Shown one piece after another: positions 7,477-15,447 of a stretch of 39,611 bases of DNA. The notes beneath the pieces were generated by a model, which saw nothing but the letters and a program-made list of their open reading frames with translations, did no database searches and was not told the origin of the DNA. The stretch's first letter is position 1. Each line of letters opens with the position of its first letter. This DNA comes from a virus: positions 1 through 39,611 of the IMG/VR virus record IMGVR_UViG_3300035695_000012; one strand, 5' to 3'. The position numbers were made by a program, and so were the translations under genes.

Positions 7477-8481
7477 CTAGTGAGGCACCGGCAAGAAACG
7501 GGTAGCCGCCCCGGCGATACTGCCGATGGCGTTCATGTTGGCGTTGTAGCCAGCCATCTGCTGGCCATAGATATCTTGGTTGTAGAGGCCCTGCTGCTGG
7601 ACGCCCTGGAAGACCGGAGCAGCCTGCACGTTCTGGCCCGTGTAGGCCTGGAACTGCGGGTTCTGAATCTGGCTTCCCGACATCAGCGCCGTGATCTGGT
7701 TCAGGGGTTGGTTGTAGAGCCCGAGTTGCTGGGCATAGTTCTGCTGCTGAGCGGTGTTGGCAAACTGGCCCGCTTGCACGTTCTGGCCGAATTGCTGTCC
7801 AAGTGCGCTGTTGTAGAATCCAGCCTGCGCCTGCTGCTGGCCAAAGCCCTGCTGATTGGCGCTCATGTCCAGGCCGATACCTTGCAGGGCGGCTTGGGAT
7901 TCGAGATCGTTGAAGTCCTGACCCTGCTGGCGCATGGCGTTGTTCCACGCCTCGGAACCCTGCGGAATGCCCTGGTTGGCCAACCGCTGCGCCGTCGCCG
8001 CCCGCGTCTGCTCGATCTGCGGCTGAAGGCGAGCCAGAATCGCCTGCTGGCCAGTCATACCCGCATTCACCGGCATTTTGGCGATGCCGGATGTATCAAT
8101 CGAGGTCTGAAGGGGTCCTACGTCGGGAAGCGAAGTCTGGACGCCAGGTCCCTTGTACTGGAAGCCCGTACTCAGGACGTCGGAGGCCTTGTTGATGCCC
8201 TGAGAGGCGAGCCCGGCTTCCTGCGCCTGCACCTGTTGCTGGGCGGTCAGCGCCGCCTGGGCCTCTGGAGTCAATGTCTGGCGGATTGTCGCCTGCGGCG
8301 TGTTCCCTGGATTGTTCGGATCGGTCGCCCACGATACCGTCTGGTTGCCATAGGGCGAGATGATGTTGGGGTTGGAAAGAACCGCACCCGAGATGGCGCT
8401 GTCCTTGTTCGCCACACCTTGAGCTGTGGCTGCCGCAGCGTAGTCAGGAGCCGGTGGCGGCGAGGGCTGCTTTTTACTCAC
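7477..8481 (-). CDS. Gln/Ala-rich internal virion protein C
   Basis: A 334-residue product rich in Gln, Ala, Asn and Gly (many QQQ, QAQ and GQQ steps), low in charge. I place the start at GTG 8481 (VSKKQPSPPPAPDYAAAA), because an AAGGA ribosome site lies about 11 bases upstream; the frame is open back to an ATG at 8505, but that would put the site inside the gene. Similar KKxPxPPxAPDYxAAA starts are usual for this class of podovirus virion protein. Probably packed in the head and ejected with the DNA. The free-standing HNH gene lies directly upstream on the other strand. Confidence 0.7.
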   Translation of the reverse strand: MSKKQPSPPPAPDYAAAATAQGVANKDSAISGAVLSNPNIISPYGNQTVSWATDPNNPGNTPQATIRQTLTPEAQAALTAQQQVQAQEAGLASQGINKASDVLSTGFQYKGPGVQTSLPDVGPLQTSIDTSGIAKMPVNAGMTGQQAILARLQPQIEQTRAATAQRLANQGIPQGSEAWNNAMRQQGQDFNDLESQAALQGIGLDMSANQQGFGQQQAQAGFYNSALGQQFGQNVQAGQFANTAQQQNYAQQLGLYNQPLNQITALMSGSQIQNPQFQAYTGQNVQAAPVFQGVQQQGLYNQDIYGQQMAGYNANMNAIGSIAGAATRFLPVPH

Positions 8482-8528
8482 GAGCAAAAATCCTTGATGG
8501 CCCATGACGGGAGTGTATTGTCAAAGAC

Positions 8529-9056
8529 ATGGCCCGAATGACCCGCTCCGATCCCGCAAGATTTACCTCGAAGTTCGAGCGTCGAGGCGATGCGGAGTGC
8601 TGGCTGTGGGGAGCGGCAACTAGTCCGCATGGATATGGACTTTACAACGATGACGTCGGTGCTGAGCGACTCAAGTGCCGCTTCGCTCATCGCGTGGCCT
8701 ACGAGCGAGCGCATGGCCCCATCCCAGCGGGGATGTTCGTCTGTCACATATGCGACAATCCGCCGTGCGTGAATCCCACCCATCTTTTCGCCGGAACGGC
8801 CGCCGACAACGTTCGAGATAGCATTCAGAAGGGGCGCTTCAAAAATCCGCCGTCCTGGGAACTTAGGAACCCGGAAACGGTTGTTCGGGGCTCGCGCCAC
8901 GGAATGGCGAAACTTACCGAGGAAACGGCAAGAGAGCTTCGGGGGCGCATTCAGGCTGGCGAAAAACTTCTCCGCCTTGCCAAAGAGACCGGCCTCGCTA
9001 GAAGTACCCTCAAAAAGCTTCGGGATGGAGAAACTTGGCGTCACGTCCTCGATTAA
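8529..9056 (+). CDS. Free-standing HNH homing endonuclease
   Basis: A 175-residue HNH nuclease encoded against the direction of the virion operon. The core is [18 protein letters not shown] (51-68) then [20 protein letters not shown] (71-90) and [10 protein letters not shown], which match the HNH_3-like family with its Cys-rich metal site. The C-terminal third (about 122-175: [32 protein letters not shown]) is a helix-turn-helix-like DNA-binding end. Such genes insert between phage genes and cut the cognate site in phages that lack them. It separates ejection protein C from the acetyltransferase and overlaps the end of the latter by 47 bases. No strong ribosome site is seen; ATG 8538 is an alternative start. 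Confidence 0.9.
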   Translation: MARMTRSDPARFTSKFERRGDAECWLWGAATSPHGYGLYNDDVGAERLKCRFAHRVAYERAHGPIPAGMFVCHICDNPPCVNPTHLFAGTAADNVRDSIQKGRFKNPPSWELRNPETVVRGSRHGMAKLTEETARELRGRIQAGEKLLRLAKETGLARSTLKKLRDGETWRHVLD

Positions 9057-9474
9057 AACGCTTTGCATAGCGTTCCCCTAGAAACCTACAATCGGCTTTC
9101 CTCAGGGTGTAGAGGACGATATCGCCGTCAGGGTGACAATCTTTGAGTCTGCACTCCTCGGTGAACCCCATGTTCACCGCAAGGTGAATGCTCTTGGTGT
9201 TTGTCTCCACGATAGGACTGACCACGGCTTTTACACCACAAACCTGAAACGGGTAATCGAAAATTGCGAAGATGAAGTCTCCGGTGAGCGGTCCCTCCAC
9301 CACGATATGAGCCATTAGACTCGCGCCATTCCAGTTTTCATAGATGACCCCCGCGATGATCCGGCCATCTCTCCGCAACCCGATGGCGCTGGCGCGGCCC
9401 TCAAAGAAGCCCATCTCCAGCTTATCGGCCACCCAGCGACCGATCTGTGGACCGCTTTCTATTACAGAGGGCAT
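9010..9474 (-). CDS. GNAT-family N-acetyltransferase-like protein
   Basis: A 154-residue product with the GNAT pattern: [19 protein letters not shown] (beta 2-3), [40 protein letters not shown] (beta 5 and the N-x-x-S helix) and [10 protein letters not shown]. Phages of this type often carry such a gene among the tail genes; the substrate is unknown. Start: the ATG at 9474 follows the upstream stop by four bases; a longer reading from TTG 9543 would overlap that gene by 65 bases. Its 3' end overlaps the HNH gene, so the last residues may have been altered when that gene arrived. Confidence 0.75.
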   Translation of the reverse strand: MPSVIESGPQIGRWVADKLEMGFFEGRASAIGLRRDGRIIAGVIYENWNGASLMAHIVVEGPLTGDFIFAIFDYPFQVCGVKAVVSPIVETNTKSIHLAVNMGFTEECRLKDCHPDGDIVLYTLRKADCRFLGERYAKRFNRGRDAKFLHPEAF

Positions 9475-9478
9475 GTAA

Positions 9479-11068
9479 TCAGATTCCGGCCCAGCCCTTT
9501 TGATAAACCACGTCGGTGCTAGACCATTGGATTTGATCACCAATACTAGAGGTTTGCACCTGTAGGCCTCCGCAATACCCTATTCCGGTGATTCCCAGCC
9601 ACGTATTGGTCACCACAAGGCCTTGACCCCAGATGGCCACGTCCCATACACCGCTATCCCAGAGGCCGAAGGTGGAGGGAACGAAGGTCAGGGGCGCGGT
9701 GGTGTTGGAGGTATCGAAATCCACGTTCATGCCGACCGCGATGGCTGGCGTCCCGTCTGTGAAGATTGAGGGACGGGCGCGCGTGAAATACTTCTTCACG
9801 CCACGCTCCTCGAAGTAGTTGAAGGCTTGCAGGGCCAGTGTTGGGATCGCAGCTCCGTCATCCGCCATCGAATCATCCCAGGCGTGTCCGACATAGGAAG
9901 GGCCGCCAAAATAGGGTTCGTCTTCAAACAGCGTCCAGCAATTGGCCTTCCAGCCCGTGAAGTTGCACCATGATTTGGTGATCGTGTTCATGGCGTATTG
10001 CTGCTGCGTCCCAACCGAAATCGGGACGTTGATCCACACCCCATTGCGCCTTGGGAAGTAGAACACCTCCCAGCCCCGAGCTGCCGGCGCATTCGACAGA
10101 CTGTCGGTCGCCGCCGAGATCGCGCCCTGAATTTTATCGGAGAGCGCCACCCTCGGATCGAGACGGGAACTCTGCAACGCCGAGGCCAGCGGGAGCAGCC
10201 CGTCATAGGTCAGGATGAGCAGATCGCCGCCCCACTTCAACATGCAGCGCGGGCCAATGGGAGCGCCCAATGACCATACGCCGATCAGCGAGAAGGTGCT
10301 GGCCGAAGCCGGGTCGGTTCCCGCGTAGACGATCACCTCTCCTTCGCTGGTGATGAACACCAGATTGTCGTCCACGCCATAGCCTGCATCGATAGTCCAC
10401 GAGTCGAGATCGACTAGATAGCCGCCCTTCTTGGCGATGGCGGAGAGGTCAAAGGCGGCGGCGGTTCCTCCGATAGAATCGGTCGGCAGGTACCATGCCT
10501 TGAGCGTATTCTTCTGGATGAACCATAGGCGGTGCTTGAACAGCGTGACATTGACAAGGCTTGTCGTGGACACCCCGGAAATAGCAGGCGTCGTGCCCCC
10601 GTCGATAAACGCCCAGGTCGCCCCATCATAGAGCAGCAATTTGTCTATCCCATTGACGGAAACCAGATAATTGCCGCCCGATGTGGTGATATTGCTGTAC
10701 TCCCAATAGCCGCTGGACAGCCCGGTCTTCGCCGCCGCCGGGACCGCGCCGGCCACACTGGCGTTGAACAGGTCACCCGCCGCCGTGTAGGCCCACATCT
10801 GCGATGTCGCCGCCCCGTTATAAGTCTGGAGCGACTGCACCTCTCCGCTCAGGCCCGTGGCGAATTGCGTAAAACCTCCCCGCAGCACCACATTGGAGAT
10901 ATCGGGCCAGAGGTTGGTCAGGGTGACCGCATCCATCGGGTCCATGTTGGCGTAGCTGTCGCGGGCGTTCCAGCCACCCACGGGCGCGGGAAGGCTCTGG
11001 ACGGCCTGCACGGAGCCCGGCGTGGCGGGATTTCCATACCGGCGCTGGTATTGCTGGAAAACACTCAT
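9479..11068 (-). CDS. Tail protein, P22 gp10-like (tail accessory / DNA stabilisation)
   Basis: A 529-residue, beta-rich, Gly/Thr/Trp-rich product. It opens with SLPAPVGGWNARDSYANMDP and TLTNLWPDISNVVLRGGF, a signature I associate with the podovirus tail proteins that sit below the head-tail adaptor, and continues with blade-like repeats (LLLYDGATWAFIDGG, LVFITSEGEVIVYAG, LLILTYDGLLPL) that suggest a beta-propeller. The end reads LQVQTSSIGDQIQWSSTDVVYQ. It lies directly downstream of the gp4-like adaptor. The exact homology to gp10 is remote; a tail tube/nozzle function is the safe reading. Confidence 0.75.
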   Translation of the reverse strand: MSVFQQYQRRYGNPATPGSVQAVQSLPAPVGGWNARDSYANMDPMDAVTLTNLWPDISNVVLRGGFTQFATGLSGEVQSLQTYNGAATSQMWAYTAAGDLFNASVAGAVPAAAKTGLSSGYWEYSNITTSGGNYLVSVNGIDKLLLYDGATWAFIDGGTTPAISGVSTTSLVNVTLFKHRLWFIQKNTLKAWYLPTDSIGGTAAAFDLSAIAKKGGYLVDLDSWTIDAGYGVDDNLVFITSEGEVIVYAGTDPASASTFSLIGVWSLGAPIGPRCMLKWGGDLLILTYDGLLPLASALQSSRLDPRVALSDKIQGAISAATDSLSNAPAARGWEVFYFPRRNGVWINVPISVGTQQQYAMNTITKSWCNFTGWKANCWTLFEDEPYFGGPSYVGHAWDDSMADDGAAIPTLALQAFNYFEERGVKKYFTRARPSIFTDGTPAIAVGMNVDFDTSNTTAPLTFVPSTFGLWDSGVWDVAIWGQGLVVTNTWLGITGIGYCGGLQVQTSSIGDQIQWSSTDVVYQKGWAGI

Positions 11069-11070
11069 GA

Positions 11071-11976
11071 CTATAGCGGGATGCTATCCGGAATGTTCGA
11101 CCAATCGAGCAGAACACTTCCCTGTCTAGGCGCGAACGAGAGGTTGGCTGCGGCTACGTTCTGGGCGATGTCCGTCTCAAGTTCACTCATGTAGTCTTGG
11201 AACATGGCCTGCGTCGGGAAGCCCTTTGCCTCGAAATATTTGAGTTTCAAGGACAAAACCATCAGGCGGTCTTTGTAGATACAGGTGTCTGTGTCGGCGG
11301 CGAAACTGTTCTGGACCGTCCCCGTGGATGACCTGGCCCACCCCTTGGAGCGGTACTCGAAACCCAGATTTTCGGCATTGGAGAAGGCCGGCCAGATTTG
11401 CAGATAATCCCCCAGCAGCCGCCACCTGACGCGGGGACCGGTGGAGATATAGCCGCTCATCAGCCATTCCCATTGCTGGGCGTCGGTAGGACCGATCATC
11501 TCCCAATGGGCCGACTTGTCCCACTGCGTACGATTGACGATGCTGTCGTAATCCGATGGCATCGCGTACTTGGCTTTCTGGAAATAGATCGTCTGAGCCG
11601 AGCCTGTGACCGTGGCCTTCTGGGTCGCGGTGATCTGGGTTCCCGAATCCACGGACTGGATGAACGTGGCGTTCGGGAACCCTCCCCCCACAACCATGTA
11701 GGTCGTATCCAGCGCCGCCGTCGATGGAATGGCGGTGATGACCTGGGACCCGGAAGCAATCGTTCCGGTGGTGGTCAGGAAGCTCGTGAAGAAGCTGTAC
11801 TGCGTGGTTAGCTCACGCCAGTCCGCCTTGCGCAGCAGCTCATAGCCCGAGGCGTTAGCCAGGGCCAGAAGCTGCGTCACGTCCTGATTGGCGTTCCCGA
11901 TGACTGTGGCCGGGATCGGAATGCCAAGTTCAGCCGTGGCTTGCTGCACCAACTGGAGAAGCGTGCTGTTCGCCAC
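11071..11976 (-). CDS. Head-tail adaptor, P22 gp4-like
   Basis: A 301-residue product beginning with a helical segment (ANSTLLQLVQQATAELGIP, then QDVTQLLALANASGYELLRK and ADWREL) followed by a beta-rich middle and a C-terminal helix (MFQDYMSELETDIAQNVAA). This helix bundle with inserted beta domain is usual for gp4-type adaptors that bind under the portal ring. The start is GTG 11976 with AAGG about ten bases upstream; the preceding gene ends inside it at 11,930. The next gene follows after two bases. Confidence 0.75.
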   Translation of the reverse strand: MANSTLLQLVQQATAELGIPIPATVIGNANQDVTQLLALANASGYELLRKADWRELTTQYSFFTSFLTTTGTIASGSQVITAIPSTAALDTTYMVVGGGFPNATFIQSVDSGTQITATQKATVTGSAQTIYFQKAKYAMPSDYDSIVNRTQWDKSAHWEMIGPTDAQQWEWLMSGYISTGPRVRWRLLGDYLQIWPAFSNAENLGFEYRSKGWARSSTGTVQNSFAADTDTCIYKDRLMVLSLKLKYFEAKGFPTQAMFQDYMSELETDIAQNVAAANLSFAPRQGSVLLDWSNIPDSIPL

Positions 11977-12655
11977 CGGTCACCTTCTTTCCTCGTGCGG
12001 CGCGGGCCTTGGCCATGCGGATTTGGGTCGGGGTCATGCCAGACGGTTGATCGACAATTGTCGGGACGGCGAATGGCTCGGCAGGCTCCTGTTTGGCCTC
12101 CAGCCGCGCCATCAGTTCCCGCAGCTGATTCTCCATCTCGGCCAGCTTGCCCTGGGTCTTCTCAAGCTCGATACGCTCGCCCGTGCGGTTCTTGCCTGCC
12201 AGATAGTTCTGCGCCGCCACCTTCAGCGTCGCCGCACCCATCCCCACACGTTGCATCTGCATGTCCTGCATACCGGCGACCTGTTCGACCGTCTGGAAGC
12301 CCATGGCCTGCATCTGAACCATCTGGTTCTGGTTGAACAGCTCCGGCTGCTCCAGATTCCACTGGCTGAGCGGCGTGCCCATGGCCAGCGTCCCGGCGTT
12401 GTCCTTCTTCATCTGATAGGCCAGCCAATGACGCGGAAAGCGCTGCTTGTCGATGTCGCGTACGGGACCATCGTGCCGGTGCGTGGTGTCGCCCGGCGTT
12501 TGGATGATGCAGTAGGTTTCCGTGCGCTTGACCGGCTCAAGGCGTCCGATCTCCGGGGCGACCGGAAGCGTGACCTCGCGGTCGTAGAACTCCACAAACT
12601 GCGTCGTGTGGGGCATTCCGGTCTCCATATCGAGACCGTCAGTGTAGAGGGACAT
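11930..12655 (-). CDS. Hypothetical virion-morphogenesis protein with coiled coil
   Basis: A 241-residue product. The N-terminal 100 residues are globular (DMETGMPHTTQFVEFYDREV, RHDGPVRDIDKQRFPRHWLA); residues 105-165 are rich in Met and Gln (QNQMVQMQAMGFQTVEQVAG); 170-205 is coiled coil (RIELEKTQGKLAEMENQLRE). A basic tail (KARAARGKKV) ends it. The start ATG 12655 has GAGGAG ahead of it; a longer open frame to 12775 runs through the upstream gene. It ends 47 bases into the gp4-like gene. No known function; perhaps a head completion or packaging factor. Confidence 0.65.
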   Translation of the reverse strand: MSLYTDGLDMETGMPHTTQFVEFYDREVTLPVAPEIGRLEPVKRTETYCIIQTPGDTTHRHDGPVRDIDKQRFPRHWLAYQMKKDNAGTLAMGTPLSQWNLEQPELFNQNQMVQMQAMGFQTVEQVAGMQDMQMQRVGMGAATLKVAAQNYLAGKNRTGERIELEKTQGKLAEMENQLRELMARLEAKQEPAEPFAVPTIVDQPSGMTPTQIRMAKARAARGKKVTGGEQHASPVGAASHG

Positions 12656-12674
12656 GGGTGGCTCCTCAGAAGGT

Positions 12675-13043
12675 TTAGCTGGTGGCGAGTAGGCCGACCA
12701 TCCAGGTGGAGCCCGAATCCGCCACGCAAACGCAGACACGAGCGGTCGGGATATCGAATGACGTTGCGGTCGCATTCAGGGTGCTGGCCGTGTTGAACGG
12801 ATAGACCTTGAGAGTCTGGCCGCTGTCGTTCCGAATCCACACGCTGGCCCCCATCTCGGTCGGCGGAAGCTTCACGCCCGTCGAAGCTGAAGACGTAGTG
12901 ATGCGGTTGAGCGACGTGGACAGTTGCAGGGCATCCGCCGCCGTGGTGCCGACCGCCACAAGGCCAGAAGTGCCGGTGCCGCAGATGGAGGAGGTGGAAA
13001 GCGGAGAATTGCCTGCCGCTTGGACGTGGGATGGAATGGTCAT
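12675..13043 (-). CDS. Small beta-rich virion protein
   Basis: A 122-residue, Ser/Thr/Ala-rich, low-charge product (QLSTSLNRITTSSASTGVKL, VWIRNDSGQTLKVYPFNTAS). The phrase 'LPxxxxGxxVxIRNDSGQTLKVYP' is common in phage head decoration or fibre accessory proteins. The ATG is at 13043. It sits between the MptE-like gene and the coiled-coil protein in the head region of the operon. Likely a head decoration or stabilising protein; no more can be said. Confidence 0.65.
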   Translation of the reverse strand: MTIPSHVQAAGNSPLSTSSICGTGTSGLVAVGTTAADALQLSTSLNRITTSSASTGVKLPPTEMGASVWIRNDSGQTLKVYPFNTASTLNATATSFDIPTARVCVCVADSGSTWMVGLLATS

Positions 13044-13066
13044 TCTTCGATCTCCAAATCAGGTTT

Positions 13067-13837
13067 CTAGCACGGCTGCTTCATGTTCTCCACGACGGCC
13101 TGCATCAACCCATCGCCATCGACAGTAATGATGCATCCCGCTTCTATCAGGTGATCCGCAAGCTCCGGGAACAACTCCGCCTGCCGAGCCATGGTCAGCG
13201 ATGAGGTGAAGGTCTTTCCGTTCAACGTCACCTTGCAGAGCGGATGGTGGTCGTTCATGGGCTGGCGATAGGCGTGGCCCATACCGTCCCGGTGCGAGGA
13301 GTCGTAGCCGAACAGATGGAGCTTTCGGAAGCCCATGGCATAGACCAGGCACATCGCCAGCAGCCCCACATTCACACCCCCGCCGATAAGAGCATGGGAA
13401 GACCCGTGATCGGCCTCATAAGGGGCTGTGTGTTCGTCAATTCCCGCCATGCCCGGATGCCAGAGCGTCGTCCGCTTTTCCGGGACCGCATCCACCACAC
13501 ACGGCGCGCATTGCGAAGCCAACAGGTAGTGGTTGGCGCGACCGATCAGCATCGCATTCTCAGGCCGCGCATCAGCTATGACCTGATAGTCGGGAACGAT
13601 CTGGCGTTCATTCAGGAACTTGGCGGCCCCGTTCAGGGCAAAGACCGTCTGTCCAAGCAGAATGCGCTTTTCAAGGATCGGAAAGGTGTCGACCAGGGAA
13701 GGACCGCCACCGACCAATACGGCGTGACCCTCCCCTGGCCCCACTAATTTCACCCACGGCAGAGCGCGCGAAGAGTTGGCTCTGACGTTGGCGAACAGCA
13801 CATCGTCTGGAGTGTTACAAATCAGCTCTATGTCCAT
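13067..13837 (-). CDS. MptE/DUF115-like Rossmann-fold protein
   Basis: A 256-residue product. Residues 35-60 (EGHAVLVGGGPSLVDTFPIL) give a glycine-rich nucleotide-binding loop; VFALNGAAKFLNERQIVPDY and VIADARPENAML follow; then a GSSHALIGGGVNVGLLAMCL segment and LFGYDSSHRDGMGHAY. These match the DUF115/MptE-like superfamily (6-hydroxymethylpterin kinase-like and flagellin-modifying Maf proteins), often linked to sugar transfer. In this phage it is between capsid and decoration genes, so virion glycosylation or a host-surface change is possible. I chose ATG 13837, preceded by AGGTG. The longer frame to 13909 runs into the upstream gene. A perfect inverted repeat folds over this start. Confidence 0.7.
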   Translation of the reverse strand: MDIELICNTPDDVLFANVRANSSRALPWVKLVGPGEGHAVLVGGGPSLVDTFPILEKRILLGQTVFALNGAAKFLNERQIVPDYQVIADARPENAMLIGRANHYLLASQCAPCVVDAVPEKRTTLWHPGMAGIDEHTAPYEADHGSSHALIGGGVNVGLLAMCLVYAMGFRKLHLFGYDSSHRDGMGHAYRQPMNDHHPLCKVTLNGKTFTSSLTMARQAELFPELADHLIEAGCIITVDGDGLMQAVVENMKQPC

Positions 13838-13846
13838 TTGTAACAC
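13812..13846 (-). promoter_or_regulatory. Start-codon hairpin of the MptE-like gene
   Basis: Two 11-base arms, GTGTTACAAAT and ATTTGTAACAC, are perfectly complementary and separated by 13 bases. In the leftward mRNA the AUG of the MptE-like gene lies at the end of the 5' arm and the Shine-Dalgarno-like AGGUG overlaps its beginning. The fold would hide the start region. This suggests translational control within the late operon, or a protein-binding operator. Seen in sequence; the function is inference. Confidence 0.6.
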
Positions 13847-13865
13847 ACCTAAGTCATTGAAGTCC

Positions 13866-14399
13866 CTAGGACACCCGGCCCTGAAGGTGCGGGCGATCAA
13901 GCACCACAACCACGGTTGTCGCAGCCGAAGCGGCGGTCGCCGTCGAGGACTTGGCCCCCAGGATTTCCTTGCCGGACGCGGTATTGCCGATCTTGCCGGT
14001 GGAATTCACCCCCACAGACACGCTCGGCAGAACCTTGACCCCCGTGGATTTGGCCACGACCGCCGAACCGCCGATCTGATACCAACCCCAGAGCGCCGCC
14101 GTGCTGGCCGACATCGCCACACCCACCGGGCGGGATTGGTTGGCCGTGGTGGCGCAGAGAGTCGTCTGATAGGTCGTCGGGTCCCAGATGACCAGGGAGC
14201 CGATTGCCGTCGAGGCGACGCCACGCAGAAGGATGAACTCCCCTTCCCCGTAGGTCGGATCGAAGGCCCGAACGACTTGCCCCAGCACCATCGGCGGAGA
14301 CGGAATAGCCGTGGACGTGTTCGCCGGAGTGAAGCCGGCATCGGTGTTCGCGAGATTGGCCGGGAAGCCAAGCTGCGGAAGGGTGACGGAAAAAGCCAT
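13866..14399 (-). CDS. Head decoration-like protein
   Basis: A 177-residue, low-charge, beta-rich product immediately downstream of the capsid gene (MAFSVTLPQLGFPANLANTD ... VGVNSTGKIGNTASGKEILG). It shares the style 'VRAFDPTYGEGEFILLRGVA ... VIWDP ... RPVGVAMSA' with proteins annotated as structural or decoration proteins in phages with this kind of capsid. Probably a capsid-binding stabiliser. The ATG is at 14399, 12 bases after the capsid stop. Confidence 0.7.
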   Translation of the reverse strand: MAFSVTLPQLGFPANLANTDAGFTPANTSTAIPSPPMVLGQVVRAFDPTYGEGEFILLRGVASTAIGSLVIWDPTTYQTTLCATTANQSRPVGVAMSASTAALWGWYQIGGSAVVAKSTGVKVLPSVSVGVNSTGKIGNTASGKEILGAKSSTATAASAATTVVVVLDRPHLQGRVS

Positions 14400-14413
14400 T
14401 GTGCTGCTCCCCT

Positions 14414-15421
14414 CTAGGCTTCCAGGAGGCCTTGGAACTGGCCGCCCGAACAGGTCATGTTGCCTGCCCAGCCGATCAGTTTAACCACGGCATCCTGGTT
14501 GACAGCTTGGCGCTCCCCGCCAATCGGGACGAAGTTGCGGTCCTTGTGGGGCCGGAAGAACAGGTACTTGGTGTTCAGGAAGAACATATGGGCCGAGGGC
14601 GCAGCCGCCCCGATCCCGCCATCCAGCACCACGTCAGAGGCCATGCCCGCGCCGTAGTACTTGAGGGAGGCGAAGCCCGCGCCGGCCATGCCATCGCCCG
14701 CCTGCGCGACCCGCTGGATCGACTGAAGCGAGGAAAGATAGAGCCGATAGTACGTATTGTCGGTGACGATCAGGTCCGGCTTGTCGGTGCCACGGATCAA
14801 CTGGACAGCCACCGCATCCATGTACTGCGTGATGTTCGCAGCCGAAACCGCCGAGCCACCGTCCGTCACGCCGCGATAGCGAACAGAACGCCAGAACGTA
14901 CCGATGGTCGTGGAGCGGTCAATACCGCCATAGGTGCCGGTCGTCGGATCGTCGGGAACCGCCGCACCCAGGCCGGTGATGTTCTTGCCGCTGTTGCCGG
15001 TGCCATCGAGGTAGATGTCCCCGCCGATCCGGTTCATCAGTTGGCCTTCCGACACATCCATCCGACCGTCGAGCAGATCGATGATGGCTTCCTTGCCGGA
15101 GTTCTGGATCATCTCCAGGCCAGAGATCGTGACCGCCGAGGCATACTGCGTGATGGAAAACTGCGCGGCGCTGATCGGGCTGTTCTGGCCGACGTTCAGA
15201 ACCTCGTATCCCGAATAGCTGTTGGTGTTGTTCGTGGTGGAGTCGTTGTACATGATCTCCTGCAAGATCACGTTGCCGCCAGAGAACGGCTTGACGTTTC
15301 CACGGTCTTTCAGACGACGCAGCAGAGCCACGTTGTTCGTCACGTTGTCGGCCAACTCACCCGAGCGACTTTGGATCGTCGTCGCGATGATGTCGCTGAC
15401 CGAGCTGTTGGCAAAGGCCAT
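14414..15421 (-). CDS. Major capsid protein
   Basis: A 335-residue product, MAFANSSVSDIIATTIQSRS then GELADNVTNNVALLRRLKDR and GNVKPFSGGNVILQEIMY. I associate this opening with the HK97-fold major capsid proteins of Bcep22-like podoviruses. It also has the usual mid-domain WRSVRYRGVTDGG and a C-terminal LIGWAGNMTCSGGQFQGLLE. Its length and position after the scaffold fit. It would be the most abundant virion protein. Confidence 0.85.
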   Translation of the reverse strand: MAFANSSVSDIIATTIQSRSGELADNVTNNVALLRRLKDRGNVKPFSGGNVILQEIMYNDSTTNNTNSYSGYEVLNVGQNSPISAAQFSITQYASAVTISGLEMIQNSGKEAIIDLLDGRMDVSEGQLMNRIGGDIYLDGTGNSGKNITGLGAAVPDDPTTGTYGGIDRSTTIGTFWRSVRYRGVTDGGSAVSAANITQYMDAVAVQLIRGTDKPDLIVTDNTYYRLYLSSLQSIQRVAQAGDGMAGAGFASLKYYGAGMASDVVLDGGIGAAAPSAHMFFLNTKYLFFRPHKDRNFVPIGGERQAVNQDAVVKLIGWAGNMTCSGGQFQGLLEA

Positions 15422-15447
15422 GAGCCTGCCTCCTGATCAGGGTTGCA

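Noticed and set aside
8478-9068. Leftward open frame antisense to the HNH gene
   Set aside because: The rightward frame has unmistakable HNH motifs; the leftward one has no protein likeness and reflects GC-rich codon bias.
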